Positions 41,501 to 51,849 of a DNA stretch of 64,000 nt are shown in pieces (within the stretch, counting starts at the first letter, position 1; the number at the start of each line of letters is the position of its first letter). The notes under the pieces are model-generated. The model searched no databases. It was not told the DNA's origin and worked only from the letters and a program-made list of their open reading frames with translations. Both the position numbers and the translations under genes were made by a program. This DNA is from Atriophallophorus winterbourni (Eukaryota; Platyhelminthes; Trematoda; Plagiorchiida; Microphallidae). The stretch is from the NCBI GenBank assembly GCA_013407085.1, contig JACCGJ010000210.1:89314-153313 (forward strand). The letters are read 5' to 3'.

Positions 41501-42539
41501 TACATTAATTAATCTTTGGATTGAGTCAGTGGGATGAAGGCAGTGCGCAATCTGTTACGAGGGAAATAAAAAACATCAGCAAGGACCAAAGCGGCAATCG
41601 GTGCCGCTATCGATTAATAAACACGCTCCATTGAGTGGTATTCACGTGTCAATGAGAACATGCTTACAACAGTCACATGAATCAAGATCGTGTACAGCAG
41701 ATAAAAGTAAATGATTCCCATCCTCAAAACGTTGCGAATAATTTCGACGATGATGGCATTTAGTAAGATCACGAAAAATTCGTGAGTAAGTACACAAGCT
41801 CGAAAAGCATTCATGAACTACAAACACGATAAACTGTTGGACGCTGAGTGTATTAACAGCCAGAGCATTGTTGCAGGTTAATTGGTCGAACCTGATCATC
41901 AGTATCAGAAAAGGGCAAGGTTGGTGTGTCTTATCAACGCGAATCAAACCGAAAATGGCAGAGTAGCCCGTGGGGTCTTGTCTTGCGTTCAAGCGACACT
42001 ACGAAAGTGGATGGACACTGTTGATTAGCTTTGACGCCAGTACCAACAACTTGAGATGAAACTCAATGCACAGATTTTAAGAAAATGCGGTAGTTCTCTT
42101 GTGACTAATAATAAGTGAGTACATTGCAAATGAATCCAAGTTCAAAGTTGCACATGCATGATTAAAGGAAATATCACAGATGATTCGGTGTACAACTATC
42201 AACATCAAAAAGAATTAGATTACATCTGTAACAACTACCATGTGACGAAATGACAACATGACAGTAAAATCTTATTCATATGAAGGGTGAAACTTGAAAA
42301 GATACTGAATCTATAGAAATGTAACTACATACAGACAAGGATGAGGTGCATACACCTTGAGTGAAACATGAATCGAATTAAGTTAGATAAACGAGCAGAG
42401 CGGCATGATAACCCGACTACGGCTCTAATTGCCATGGATCGAATAAAACTTTAATCGTCACTAAAACTAAAATCATAACAAATTAACTAAAAATTCCAAA
42501 AGATGTCTGCAACCAGATTGTCATCTTACACGAGTGAAC
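41501..42539. other. Intergenic or intron, nothing recognised
   Basis: Overlapping minus frames at 41614-41992 are hydrophobic in places but carry no motif or clear splice pattern. Confidence 0.35.
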
Positions 42540-42775
42540 GGATGTGCAATCGTGCAGTACTGCGTGTTGTGCGGCTAACGTGCTAAATTGATTGACCAGA
42601 GGTAGTGAGATGCACGTTGAAACAGGCTGGAGTCCCACTACCATTTCCTATTCTTTTTTCTTCCTCATATCTTTCTAGGCCTGGGCAACCTGACAGTATC
42701 TTAGCCCACGTGCAGTCTCTGACTGTGCGGCATTTTGCCTGGATCAGGCTTGTGCTTTCATACCATACCTACACG
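42540..42775 (-). repeat. SINE-like family copy (-), near full length
   Basis: Runs from gatgtgcaatcgtgcagtac through ctaggcctgggcaacctgac to caggcttgtgctttcatacc. One of the best preserved copies. Confidence 0.75.
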
Positions 42776-43664
42776 ATTCTGTTAAGTTGGATTGCGCGAA
42801 ATCCAAGACGATAATCGGTCTCCTCGCTGCAGCGATTTAGTAGGTAAAACTTGCATTTTTAGGACCATCAAGTATTGACCAAGCTCAAGCTAAAGTCATT
42901 TCGAATACGTAGCGGTTTAAAAAATGAATTTGGGAAAACGATGGTTTTAAATCCGTAACGTAAAGCCCTGCCAACGAAATGCGTGCACGCCAACTTGTTT
43001 TTCCTTTATCTGCGTCGTTGTCGAAAAGGCTATTAAGGATAATAATGTTGAATATTCGACGACATCAATTGATTTCAGTGACGGTGCAAGTTCTAGAGAC
43101 GCATTGTTTCTTCATTTAGAGATTACGTATTTAAGTTGCAGCACGAGAACATTTAAAACGCTCTCATAGAATCTAACTCCGAACTTCAGTAACACTACAG
43201 ATGGCCCAAGTTCCGAAACGCTTCGTTGCACGTGGAATTCCTTAATAGCATTCCAAAAAGACAGTAAAATCCTATATTATCCGTCTAAGGCAGCGAAATA
43301 ATCCGTGTAAGAATTGCAGCAGTAAACCACGTGGTCTATAGATACTTGCAAAATGCTAGATGCTGTATTATTACATGCTTCCATAATTGCGTTAATTAAA
43401 AAATTGAGCTCAAAGTCAAACACATTTGACTACATGAAATATAGCTGATACGCCAATAACGTCAGATTAATACAAAAGTGTACTAAATACGTTTGCAGAT
43501 CTTTGCGTCACAACTTTATGCACAATGTAAGGAATCGAATGCGCCCTTGAAATAAATAACCCCAAATATGAGCGTTGTTTTTGTGGGACTTCCCGGAGTG
43601 GATATGTGAGCGATACATCTGCTACCAGATGAAATCTTGCTTACGATCCAACATAGATGGTATG
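42776..43664. other. Nothing recognised
   Basis: AT-rich without exon or repeat signatures that I can read. Confidence 0.4.
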
Positions 43665-43885
43665 AAACCACAGGCCTGACCCTGGCAAAGTGCATTACAG
43701 TCAGAGACTGCACGTGGGCTAAGATACTGTCAGATTTCCCAGGCCTAGACAGATATGAAGAAAAAAGAACAGGAAATGGTAATGAGACTCCAGCCTGTTT
43801 TAGCATGCGGCTCACTGCCAGTGGCCAATCAATTTAGCACGGTGTTAGCCGCACAGCACAAAGTACTGCACGACTGCACATCCGT
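43665..43885 (+). repeat. SINE-like family copy (+), near full length
   Basis: Starts tatgaaaccacaggcctgac, includes aggcctagacagatatgaag and ccaatcaatttagcacggtg, and ends near gcacgactgcacatccgtgc. Confidence 0.75.
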
Positions 43886-44392
43886 GCATCTAACACAAAA
43901 GACAAGCACGAATGATTGACTGCAATTGTCCATAAAAGTTAAGAGAGCACAACCTCGTAATGCAAGAATCAAGATTTTGTTGGGCGTATGGCTTATTCCC
44001 TTGTGGTTGAAGAAGGAAAGTTGCACAGGTGTTCTGAAAATAGGTGTGACTATAGATAATCCCTAACTTTGGGGAATACGTATTGTTTCACAAACAGAGA
44101 TAAAAGGATCACCGAGAGCGCTCGCCTACAGAAGTCATTAATCTGTTTTGTTCATCAGTTGATGCAGGACCGGGCTTTGATTCAATTCGCAGCGTTAAAT
44201 CAGTCGATCAGAGTACGTAACACGAAGTATGTGTTGACTGCGGTCGGACAACTAAATTGTAAACGACTTATACGTACCCCTTTAGAAAAAAATCTCACCT
44301 AAAATAAACAAAAAAGTTGACAGTCAATTTGTGGACGACAATTACTAATAAAACGTGACGAGTAACCGAGTTAAATGTAATTAGAAACGTAC

Positions 44393-44519
44393 ACAACACT
44401 GCTACAGCAATTTTTTAGTGGCTTGTCCGTGGCAAAGATAACTTCGTTCGGATAGACACGCAATGTGGCACTAGGAACTTCCGTCGATTCCAAAACATTT
44501 TCACATGTGTTCGAAGCAT
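44393..44519 (-). CDS. Candidate 5' exon (possibly of the TBC gene)
   Basis: Between acceptor tttttcag and a strong donor gtacgt this stretch reads ASNTCENVLESTEVPSATLR then VYPNEVIFATDKPLKNCCSS without stops. It ends in the phase that exon 40134-40259 needs, which has a one-in-three chance of being coincidence. No family is recognised with confidence; VYPNEVIF is slightly reminiscent of an MSP-type strand. Confidence 0.25.
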
Positions 44520-44844
44520 CTGAAAAATCGGAACTTGAAACGCAGGAGGACATTCCGCAAAAACAATTTTGTAACACTCAACAGTTCATGTTCAGAGCTG
44601 AAATAAAATTCAATGCAGCAGGAACAAAAACGGAAATTTGATGGATTACAATAAATAAATAAAAATAAGATACGATATAAGACAGAACTCACATCTTCTA
44701 GGCTGGTAAGTGACGATACCCAATTTAACATAGACTCATGAGGTCACAGTTACCCCAAAATAACCAGACTGTCGCTGTACGCAAATCTGTGAAATCTCAG
44801 GTCATGATCCTAGCAAAGTATCACACAGTCATAGAAAGTGCATG

Positions 44845-45000
44845 GCCTGTACGTATATGAAAGCACAAGCCTGATTCAGGCAAAGTGCCGCACAGTCATA
44901 GACTGCACATGTGCTAAGATACTGTCAGGATACCCAGGCCTAGATAGATACAGGAAATAAAAATGGTAGTGAGAATCAAGCGTGTGACCAGTGGCGCTGA
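44845..45000 (+). repeat. SINE-like family copy (+)
   Basis: tatgaaagcacaagcctgat and gactgcacatgtgctaagat; 3' part truncated after gtagtgagaatcaagcgtgt. Confidence 0.7.
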
Positions 45001-45431
45001 ATGTTTTCAGCACCTCAATGACAACACCACAAAAACCAGCCATGAAAAAAAACGTTCGGTTTTACAGAGTTCATAGATATTTGATCAAGCGTACTGAAAA
45101 TTGCATAATATAGCTAAAACCATAGGCTTGGTGTTATCACGATAAACAACATTAACCAAGTAGGAAGAATTGAGTGCATAACCGTCAAAGAAGCATGACC
45201 CGATCAAATTCTAAATAGACGGGAAAGGTGAAGATTTAAAAGCTACTGAACCTCCACGATATTATGAACAGACACAATCAAACACACGTTCAATCAAATG
45301 ATGCAAACGAATAGAGCGACATTAGCATGACAGCTTCCATGACAATCGTTCAGTGTTATGCGCCATAACAATGCAAAACATGATTACCGCTTTGCTTGGA
45401 GATGTCAACCGTCTCGGGTTCACTACACGGA
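45001..45431. other. Nothing recognised
   Basis: No exon or repeat recognised. Confidence 0.4.
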
Positions 45432-45620
45432 ATGGTATGGTATGAAAGCACAAGCCTGATTCAGGCAAAGTGACGCACAGTCATAGACTGCACATGGGTT
45501 AAGATACTGTCAGGTTGCCCTGGCCTAGACAGATATGAGGGGGGAATAGAAATAGAAATGGTAGTGAGACTCCAGCGTGCTTCAGCATGCAGCTCACTAC
45601 CGTTGGCCAATCAATCAACA
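45432..45620 (+). repeat. SINE-like family copy (+)
   Basis: atggtatggtatgaaagcac start, then gactgcacatgggttaagat and aggcctagacagata-like middle, ending ggccaatcaatcaacaacac. It is the last copy in the window. Confidence 0.72.
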
Positions 45621-45859
45621 ACACGGAATAGATGCCAACGGGCCCACTGCTGCTAGCCAGCAAGAATGATAACGGAAATATTCGGCTCAACGACGCAAGT
45701 GACGCCACCTGTTTGTGATTCAGAGACCATTGTCCTCTTCTTTTCCTTTTTTCTGGATTGAAAGCAAAAGGGATAAAATCCCACGTAAGCTTTTTCATAA
45801 CAAGAATCATGGGTAACTTCCGCGAACATGGCCACCCCTGAGAGTACAGGGCAACCATT

Positions 45860-46917
45860 ACATCATTCAGGGGATCAAGTCCACCCGTCTCAACAAATGC
45901 TGATCAAACGCGCTTTTGAATAGCTGTTCTGACGGTAGGGATAGGAGCTCGTTCGGTAGCGAGTTACACGCGTTCAACACCCGCGTGGATAATGTGCTCG
46001 CATTACTCAGCTTAAGCCTTTTAGTCTTATGCAACTCCAGGTCATGACCACGAGTCTTCGATTCACCTACTAATCTAAAGCACCGGAGGAACTCGTCCGA
46101 GAAGGATGCGGCGTGTCAGGGGAAGTTTTCGGGGTAATGTCTCAATAAGCTCCGTCTATCCTCATACGACAGGTGGCGCATACCATACAACATCATTAGT
46201 GACCTTTTTTGGTACCCTCTCCAAGGAATCACACGAAACGGGTAACCCATATTCTAACAGAGGACGAACTTGCGCAGAGAAGTGTCTGAAACATAAGCGG
46301 GGTAAAGGTCGCAAATGAACGCCGAATGGCCCATAGCATCCTGGTAGCGTTGCCTATTATCCAACAGGAAGCCTTCGACTCACGTGAATCAATGACCAGA
46401 ACCCCTAAATCTTATTCGACGGACACCGCTCTAATAGGCATACTACCCATAAAGTATTCCCCAGAAGCGCCACCAGCGTTAACTTATCCTCATTTATAGG
46501 CAGTGACCAGCGATTTCTCCATCTAAAAAGTCATAAACTGCTCGTGGCCATCACGAGAAGTGACAGAGGCCCACAGTTTCAGATCAGCCGCGAATAAAAG
46601 ACAATTGATGGCTACTGCGTCCGGATGGTCGCTCACCAAGATCTGTGATAACACACGGACCAAGAACAGATCCCCGTGGAACTCCTGAACTCAGTATTAC
46701 CTCTGGAGACAAAACTCTATTCATTTCAACACAGTTAACCGCCCTGAAATGAATGCCTCGATCCGCTTTAGAAGACACCCTTTAATACCTAGACCCTAAA
46801 ATTCGACGAGCAGTAAGCGGTGGGACACGGTCGAACGTCTTACTATAGTAAAAAAACATCAACTGCTTGATCACAATGCGTCAAACCACACCAGCTTTCA
46901 CGCGCCAGGAGCAGGTT
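45860..46917 (-). mobile_element. CR1-like LINE fragment, uninterrupted copy
   Basis: The minus strand near 45870-45990 reads NSLPNELLSLPSEQLFKSAF (ORF2 C-terminus), around 46250 VRPLLEYGLPV, and near 46680 SSGVPRGSVLGP (the RT palm block of CR1-like LINEs). Many stops and frame changes. It stops at the 20-N gap. Its 46264-46917 part recurs after the gap. Confidence 0.75.
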
Positions 46918-46937
46918 NNNNNNNNNNNNNNNNNNNN
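46918..46937. other. Assembly gap, 20 N
   Basis: 20 N joining two near-identical versions of the same LINE sequence, so probably a haplotype or repeat join. Confidence 0.99.
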
Positions 46938-47173
46938 GACGAACTTTCGCAGAGAAGTGTCTGAAACATAAGCGGGGTAAAGGTCGCAAATGAACGCCGA
47001 ATGGCCCATAGCATCCTGGTAGCGTTGTCTATTATCCAACAGGAAGCCTTCGACTCACGTGAATCAATGACCAGAACCCCTAAATCTTATTCGACAGACA
47101 CCGCTCTAATAGGCATACTACCCATAAAGTATTCCCCAGAAGAGCCACCAGCGTTGACTTATCCTCATTTATG
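46938..47173 (-). mobile_element. Second copy of the CR1-like LINE, 3' piece
   Basis: Matches 46264-46497 with only a few substitutions, then is cut by the LINE at 47174. The copy resumes at 50085. Confidence 0.8.
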
Positions 47174-50084
47174 GTTCAATGGTTTATTGTGGTGTAAAAG
47201 CATAGCTTAAAAATAACCACAGGTTGGTATGTACAGTGTGGTGGAAATAAAATTGTGAGTGTCATCTGTTCGGGGACGGGGAGGCCTTATAGCGGGCCAC
47301 ACTCGCTTTGGAATTGCGCCTTCCTTATATTGTGAGGCGGTAGCAGGAGAATACGGAGGCATCGGGGTGGCGTTATACCTGGAAACAAGTAAAACTGACA
47401 GGTGGTTAGGAAGGGAATGAACGGAGTAGTAAGGCAAGGAGGACAACGTACCTGAAAAAATGAAGCTAGTACGCGATGCGGTGTAGTGGATCAGTGCTGA
47501 TCCGAGAACAACAGCAATCGGACAGACAAGGCCTCAAGGTATGTCGTTGTGGAGATCATTTAAATGAGCGTCCAGACTCCGTTTAAAAACCTCTACGGAC
47601 GTTGCGGATACGACTTCCTGGGGTAGACTATTCCAGTGAGTACATATCCGGAGGGAAAAGAAATGCCTGCGACAGTTGAGGCGTGAGTGTTGATATGAAA
47701 GTTTGAGTGAATGGCCACGAAGATGTGAAGTTTCACGATTAAGGACGAGAATGTGTTTACAAGGGTGATCAGTGGATGAGAGGATTTGGTAGGTGAGAAT
47801 GAGGTCACCACGGAGCCTTCTGTATTTCACTGAAAAGAGATTGAGGAAGCGAAGACGTTCAGGATAAGCATACGAAGCCAGACCTCTGACAAGTTTTGTG
47901 GCGCGTCGCTGGGGAGCCTCAAGAAGTCTTTGGTCCTTCAGTAACCACGGGCACCAAACTTGAACGGCGTATTCGAGATGTGGACGGATGAATGTTTTGA
48001 GCAAAAGCGACAAACATTGAGGTTCAAATCTGCGAAAAACACGTTTGAGAAGACCAAGCATGGCGTTTGCTTTATTGGCTGCTCTCAGGCACGTCGCCGA
48101 GACTGACATGTTGGACTGCACGATAATGCCTAAGTCCCTTTCTGAGGAAGTCGTCTCAATTGGGTGTAATCCCAGGTAATAGCTTGGGCTAGAGTTTGCA
48201 CGCGTTGAAAGGACGCGGCATTTCTCTGTATTGAACGGTAAGCAATTTTCGAGTGACCACACATAAAGCGAATTGAGGTCATCCTGTAGTTGATCGATGT
48301 CGTGTTGACATGTGATGACTCTCCAGAGTTTCATGTCGTCGGCATACATGAGCGTGTGGGAATCAATGGCTTGAACGACATCATCAATGAAGGATAGGAA
48401 TAGGGTTGGCCCGAGTACAGAGCCTTGAGGGACACCGCTGGAAATGCTGAAACTTGAAGAGAGGCATCCATCGACGCGGACGCATGCGCGGCGATCTGAT
48501 AAAGTAACTCTCAAGCCACTGAAGCAACTGACCTGCAATCCCTAGAGAACATAATTTGCGGAGCAAGATTCGATGGTTGACTCTGTCGAAAGCTTTCGAG
48601 AAATCTAAGTATACTAGGTGAATCTCTCGTCCTTTGTCGACTTCGGATGTCCAGTGGTCACGTGCGAGCATCAGGTTTGTCACACATGATCTCCGGGGAC
48701 GGAAACCGTGTTGCGAATCAGACAGAAGGTGTAGTCCTTCAATGAACTGGATCAGAGAGTCACTGATAATAGATTCCATAAGTTTCGATATAACAGAGAG
48801 TAATGTTATCGGTCGGTAATTAGACACGAGAGATCGAGAGCCGCTTTTATAGATGGGAGAGATAGATCCACACTTCCAGTCAAGTGGGACACAACCGTTA
48901 GCAAAAAGGTGCGTGAAAAGATTAGCCAGGGGATAACAGAGAGAGGAGGCACATTCGCGTAGGGTTCGGGGATGGAAACCGTCTGGTCCAGCGGAACTGG
49001 TGGGTCGTAAGTTTTTTAGTTTATGATATATAACTGTGGGTGTAAATTCGATGTCACATAAAGTGGAATGGGATGGGGATGAATTTACAGGAATCGTGAT
49101 GTTGCCCGAAGAAGATTAAAAATTGAGGCAAAATGAGCTTTCAGAGCTTCGGCTGCAGCTGCAGCATCCTGGGTCAAGCCTTGTGGAGTCTCAAGGATCG
49201 TAACTCCAGGTTTAACGTACCTCAAGCGGTTCACATAACTAAATAACCGTTTGGGATTGATGGCAAAAGAGCTCGTTAGTCTGTACTGGTAAGCGAGTTT
49301 GTCATCGCGAACTAGCGAATTGACTTTGTTACGAAGCTTGCGATAGCGCTCCCAGTTCGCAGGAGTTGGCATACTGAGATAGGTAGCCCATTCAATATTT
49401 CTTTCCCGCATCCATTTTCGAGTGCGACTACGAATTGGAGTAAAACCGCGACTTTTGAGAGTAACTTCTTTGGTAATGGTGCATAAGCTTTGCAGATGCT
49501 GTAAGCGGGTGGAAAAGTGAAGCCAGGCATCTTCCGCCGAAGTTGATGAGTTAATAATCCAATCTTGTTCATCAATGATAGTGTTAAGAGACGCGTAGTT
49601 TGTCCGTTTACATGAATAAATAGAGCGTGCATTTACCTTATCAGCCCAGTAAACTAGGTCGAAGTGGAGGAAGACATGATCACTGCGCCCAAGTGGGGGT
49701 TCCCGTTTGATATATTCGATCATTAATTCGTCATTGGTCAGAATCAAGTCTAGCAGTGAGGGCGAATGCTGCGAGTGAAAACGTGTTGGGAGCGTGGAGT
49801 GGTTGAAAAGTGGATGACTGTGTATTAAATCCAGTAGTTCATTTGATAGAGGGTTGCTAGGATATGGGTCACAGAATAGGCGTGGTAAGTTGAAGTCACC
49901 CATAATGAGGACATGTGTGTGGTAAACAGTTAATGCGTGGTTCAGATCTGTCAGCAATTGCATGTCGCGAGCCGCTGAGCTATTGGGTGGACGGTAGATG
50001 AGAACAATAAATAACGTTGAATGAACGGATAGTTGCAGAACACAGGTAAGAGCGTCGGAAGATTGAAAACCATCTAATACTGAG
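47174..50084 (-). mobile_element. CR1-like LINE, 5'-truncated, two frameshifts
   Basis: Minus-strand element of about 2.9 kb. The endonuclease part (about 50084 down to 49110) has VLIMGDFNLPRLFCDPYPSN, LLDLILTNDEL and GRSDHVFLHF, the APE-type active-site blocks. The RT part (about 49100-47534) has SAGPDGFHPRTLRE, NYRPITLLSVISKLMESIIS, VYLDFSKAFDRVNHR, SSGVPQGSVLGP, MYADDMKLW and RRHFFSLRICTHWNSLPQEV at the C-terminus. Two frame changes, near 49115 and 48520, break the ORF; otherwise it is open. The 3' UTR is 47174-47533 and ends acaataaaccattgaa. It is the best preserved element in the window and is inserted in the older LINE. Confidence 0.9.
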
Positions 50085-50392
50085 CAGTGACCAGCAATTT
50101 CTCCATCTAAAAAGTCATAAACTGCTCGTGGTCATCACGAGAACTGACAGAGGCCCACAGTTTCAGATCAGCCGCGAATAAAAGACAATTGATGGCTACT
50201 GCGTCCGGATGGATGGTCGCTCACCAAGATCTGTGATAACACACGGACCAAGAACAGATCCCCGTGGAACTCCTGAACTCAGTATACCTCTGGAGACAAA
50301 ACTCTATTCATTTCAACACAGTTTACCGCCCTGAAATGAATGCCTCGATCCGCTTTAGAAGACACCTTTAATACCTAGACCCTAAAATTCGA
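50085..50392 (-). mobile_element. Second copy of the CR1-like LINE, middle piece
   Basis: Continues the copy interrupted at 47173, matching 46499-46806. Ends at the target duplication aaaattcga of the next insertion. Confidence 0.8.
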
Positions 50393-51040
50393 ATAAGGTT
50401 ATTGTCACAAACGTTGTGTCCTCTGATTGGTTGATTATTTGATTGGCTCTGGTTCACCAGAGCTATTGCAGTCAAACCTTTGGATATTTGGGATTGGACG
50501 ACAGGTCAATGTGGTCGTGGTGCAGTGGTTATGTACTTCGCTGGGAGGAGTGAGGTCCCAGGTTCAAACCTCGGGGGCGACGATATTTTCGAAATAATTT
50601 TCGTCATCGGTAAAAAGACTCAGCATTCTTTCTAAATAGAGTTTTCTAATTTCTCTCTCCTTTATCTCAATTAGCCAGCAGAGGCAAGACTCGACGAAAT
50701 GGAAAGAAAAAGAAAAGCAAGAGAGAGGAGAAAATTAGAGCAGGAAATCGCTATCGATAAAATCGAAATTGAGATAAAGAAGAGAGAAATTAGAAAACTC
50801 TATTTAGAAAGAATGCTGAGTCTTCTTACCGATGACGAAAATTATTTCGAAAATATCGTCGCCCCCGAGGTTCGAACCTGGGACCTCACTCCCCCCAGCG
50901 AAGTACATAACCACTGCACCACGACCACATTGGCTAAAATTATTCTCAATAACGTTCTGACATCTGATTGGTCGGTTATTTGATTGGCTAAAATTATTCA
51001 TTCACACAAACTACACCGTTTGTGTAAATACTCTTAGCCC
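50393..51040. mobile_element. Foldback element with inverted tRNA-like arms, 9-bp target duplication
   Basis: aaaattcga at 50384-50392 and 51041-51049 flank 648 bp. The intact LINE copy reads straight through at 46806. The ends are imperfect TIRs (taaggttattgtcacaaacg and, on the other strand, taagagtatttacacaaacg). Inside, about 50511-50665 and 50785-50940 are inverted copies of one ~150-bp unit. Each has a box A-like tggtgcagtggtt and a box B-like ggttcaaacc or ggttcgaacc, with gtcg/cgac acceptor pairing. Between them lies a small Arg/Lys/Glu-rich frame (50699-50983) that I do not call a gene. A 9-bp duplication fits Mutator-type transposition. Confidence 0.7.
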
Positions 51041-51335
51041 AAAATTCGACGAGCAGTCAGCGGTGGGACACGGTCGAACGTCTTACTATAGTAAAAAAAC
51101 ATCAACTGCTTGATCACAATGCGTCAAACCACACCAGCTTTCTCGCGCCAGGAGCAGGTTACTTATGCATGAGCCATCTTTGGTAAATCCATATTGTTGT
51201 GGACACCAACGCCCACACCCTACAGATATTTCTATATTTTGCCCTTGATCAACTTCTTTAAAACTTTTCCGATCACAGAAGTCAGTGTGAACGGCTTGTA
51301 ATTTGCGGGACAACTAGGGTCTCCACCTTTAAACA
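51041..51335 (-). mobile_element. Second copy of the CR1-like LINE, 5' piece
   Basis: Continues from the restored target site, matching 46807-46917, and then runs beyond it. Near 51090-51320 the minus strand has CISNLLLARESW-like and ACKLQAVHTDFCDRKSF-like RT fragments. Confidence 0.7.
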
Positions 51336-51480
51336 GCTTTTATAATACCATGTATCCTTGTTTCCATTTTGAATCTGGGGCTTTTGACCTACACAACGCA
51401 TTTTCCGATTTTCCACTCTCTTCTGTGTTTTTGAACTTTGATGTTTCAGTCAGTTGAATACATTATTCACGCCGCTTACG

Positions 51481-51751
51481 TGTTATGGTATTTTCATCAT
51501 TGTATATTTTATTATATTAATCCCACATATTTTGTCATTTGTTTTGTTATAATGATACATGTAAATATGTACACAATTTGAATATATTATTCACGCTGCT
51601 CACGTGCTCTGTTTTGGGAAAAGTCTATCGTCTGATTGTTTTGCATCTGTATGTCGTGTTACGCTGAGAAGTGTTCCGATTTGTTGGGTACATTAATCAG
51701 AAGGCGTACGGAGTTAGTGGTGAAATCTCCGCTGGATCAACCGCTACAAAT
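51481..51751 (+). repeat. 5' LTR of a CsRn1-like retrotransposon
   Basis: tgttatggtattttcatcat start. It contains atacatgtaaatatgtacac and cacgtgctctgttttgggaa, both seen in altered form at 55.9-56.05 kb. The LTRs differ by roughly a fifth to a quarter by eye, so the insertion is old. Confidence 0.65.
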
Positions 51752-51766
51752 TGGTGAGCCCCGAAC
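51752..51766 (+). promoter_or_regulatory. Primer-binding site, tRNA-Trp-like
   Basis: tggtgagccccgaac directly after the 5' LTR resembles the tggtgaccccgac primer site of the CsRn1/Kabuki group, which is complementary to the 3' end of tRNA-Trp. Confidence 0.65.
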
Positions 51767-51849
51767 ATTATTCTTTTTGAAATTTTCGTTCGTGCCATAT
51801 ACTCCCATTTATTTTGATTTTGCCGTCATACATATTTTTCATTTAAGAA

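Noticed and set aside
41614..41992. Membrane-protein gene from overlapping hydrophobic minus frames
   Set aside because: Two frames overlap without splice sites or a conserved pattern; AT-rich DNA gives such frames by chance.
50511..50940. Two functional tRNA genes in inverted orientation
   Set aside because: Stems are imperfect and both lie inside a mobile element with target duplications.
50699..50983. 94-codon Lys/Arg/Glu-rich ORF as a gene
   Set aside because: Its 3' half is the tRNA-like inverted arm read in a coding frame and its 5' half is a low-complexity charged stretch; no family match.
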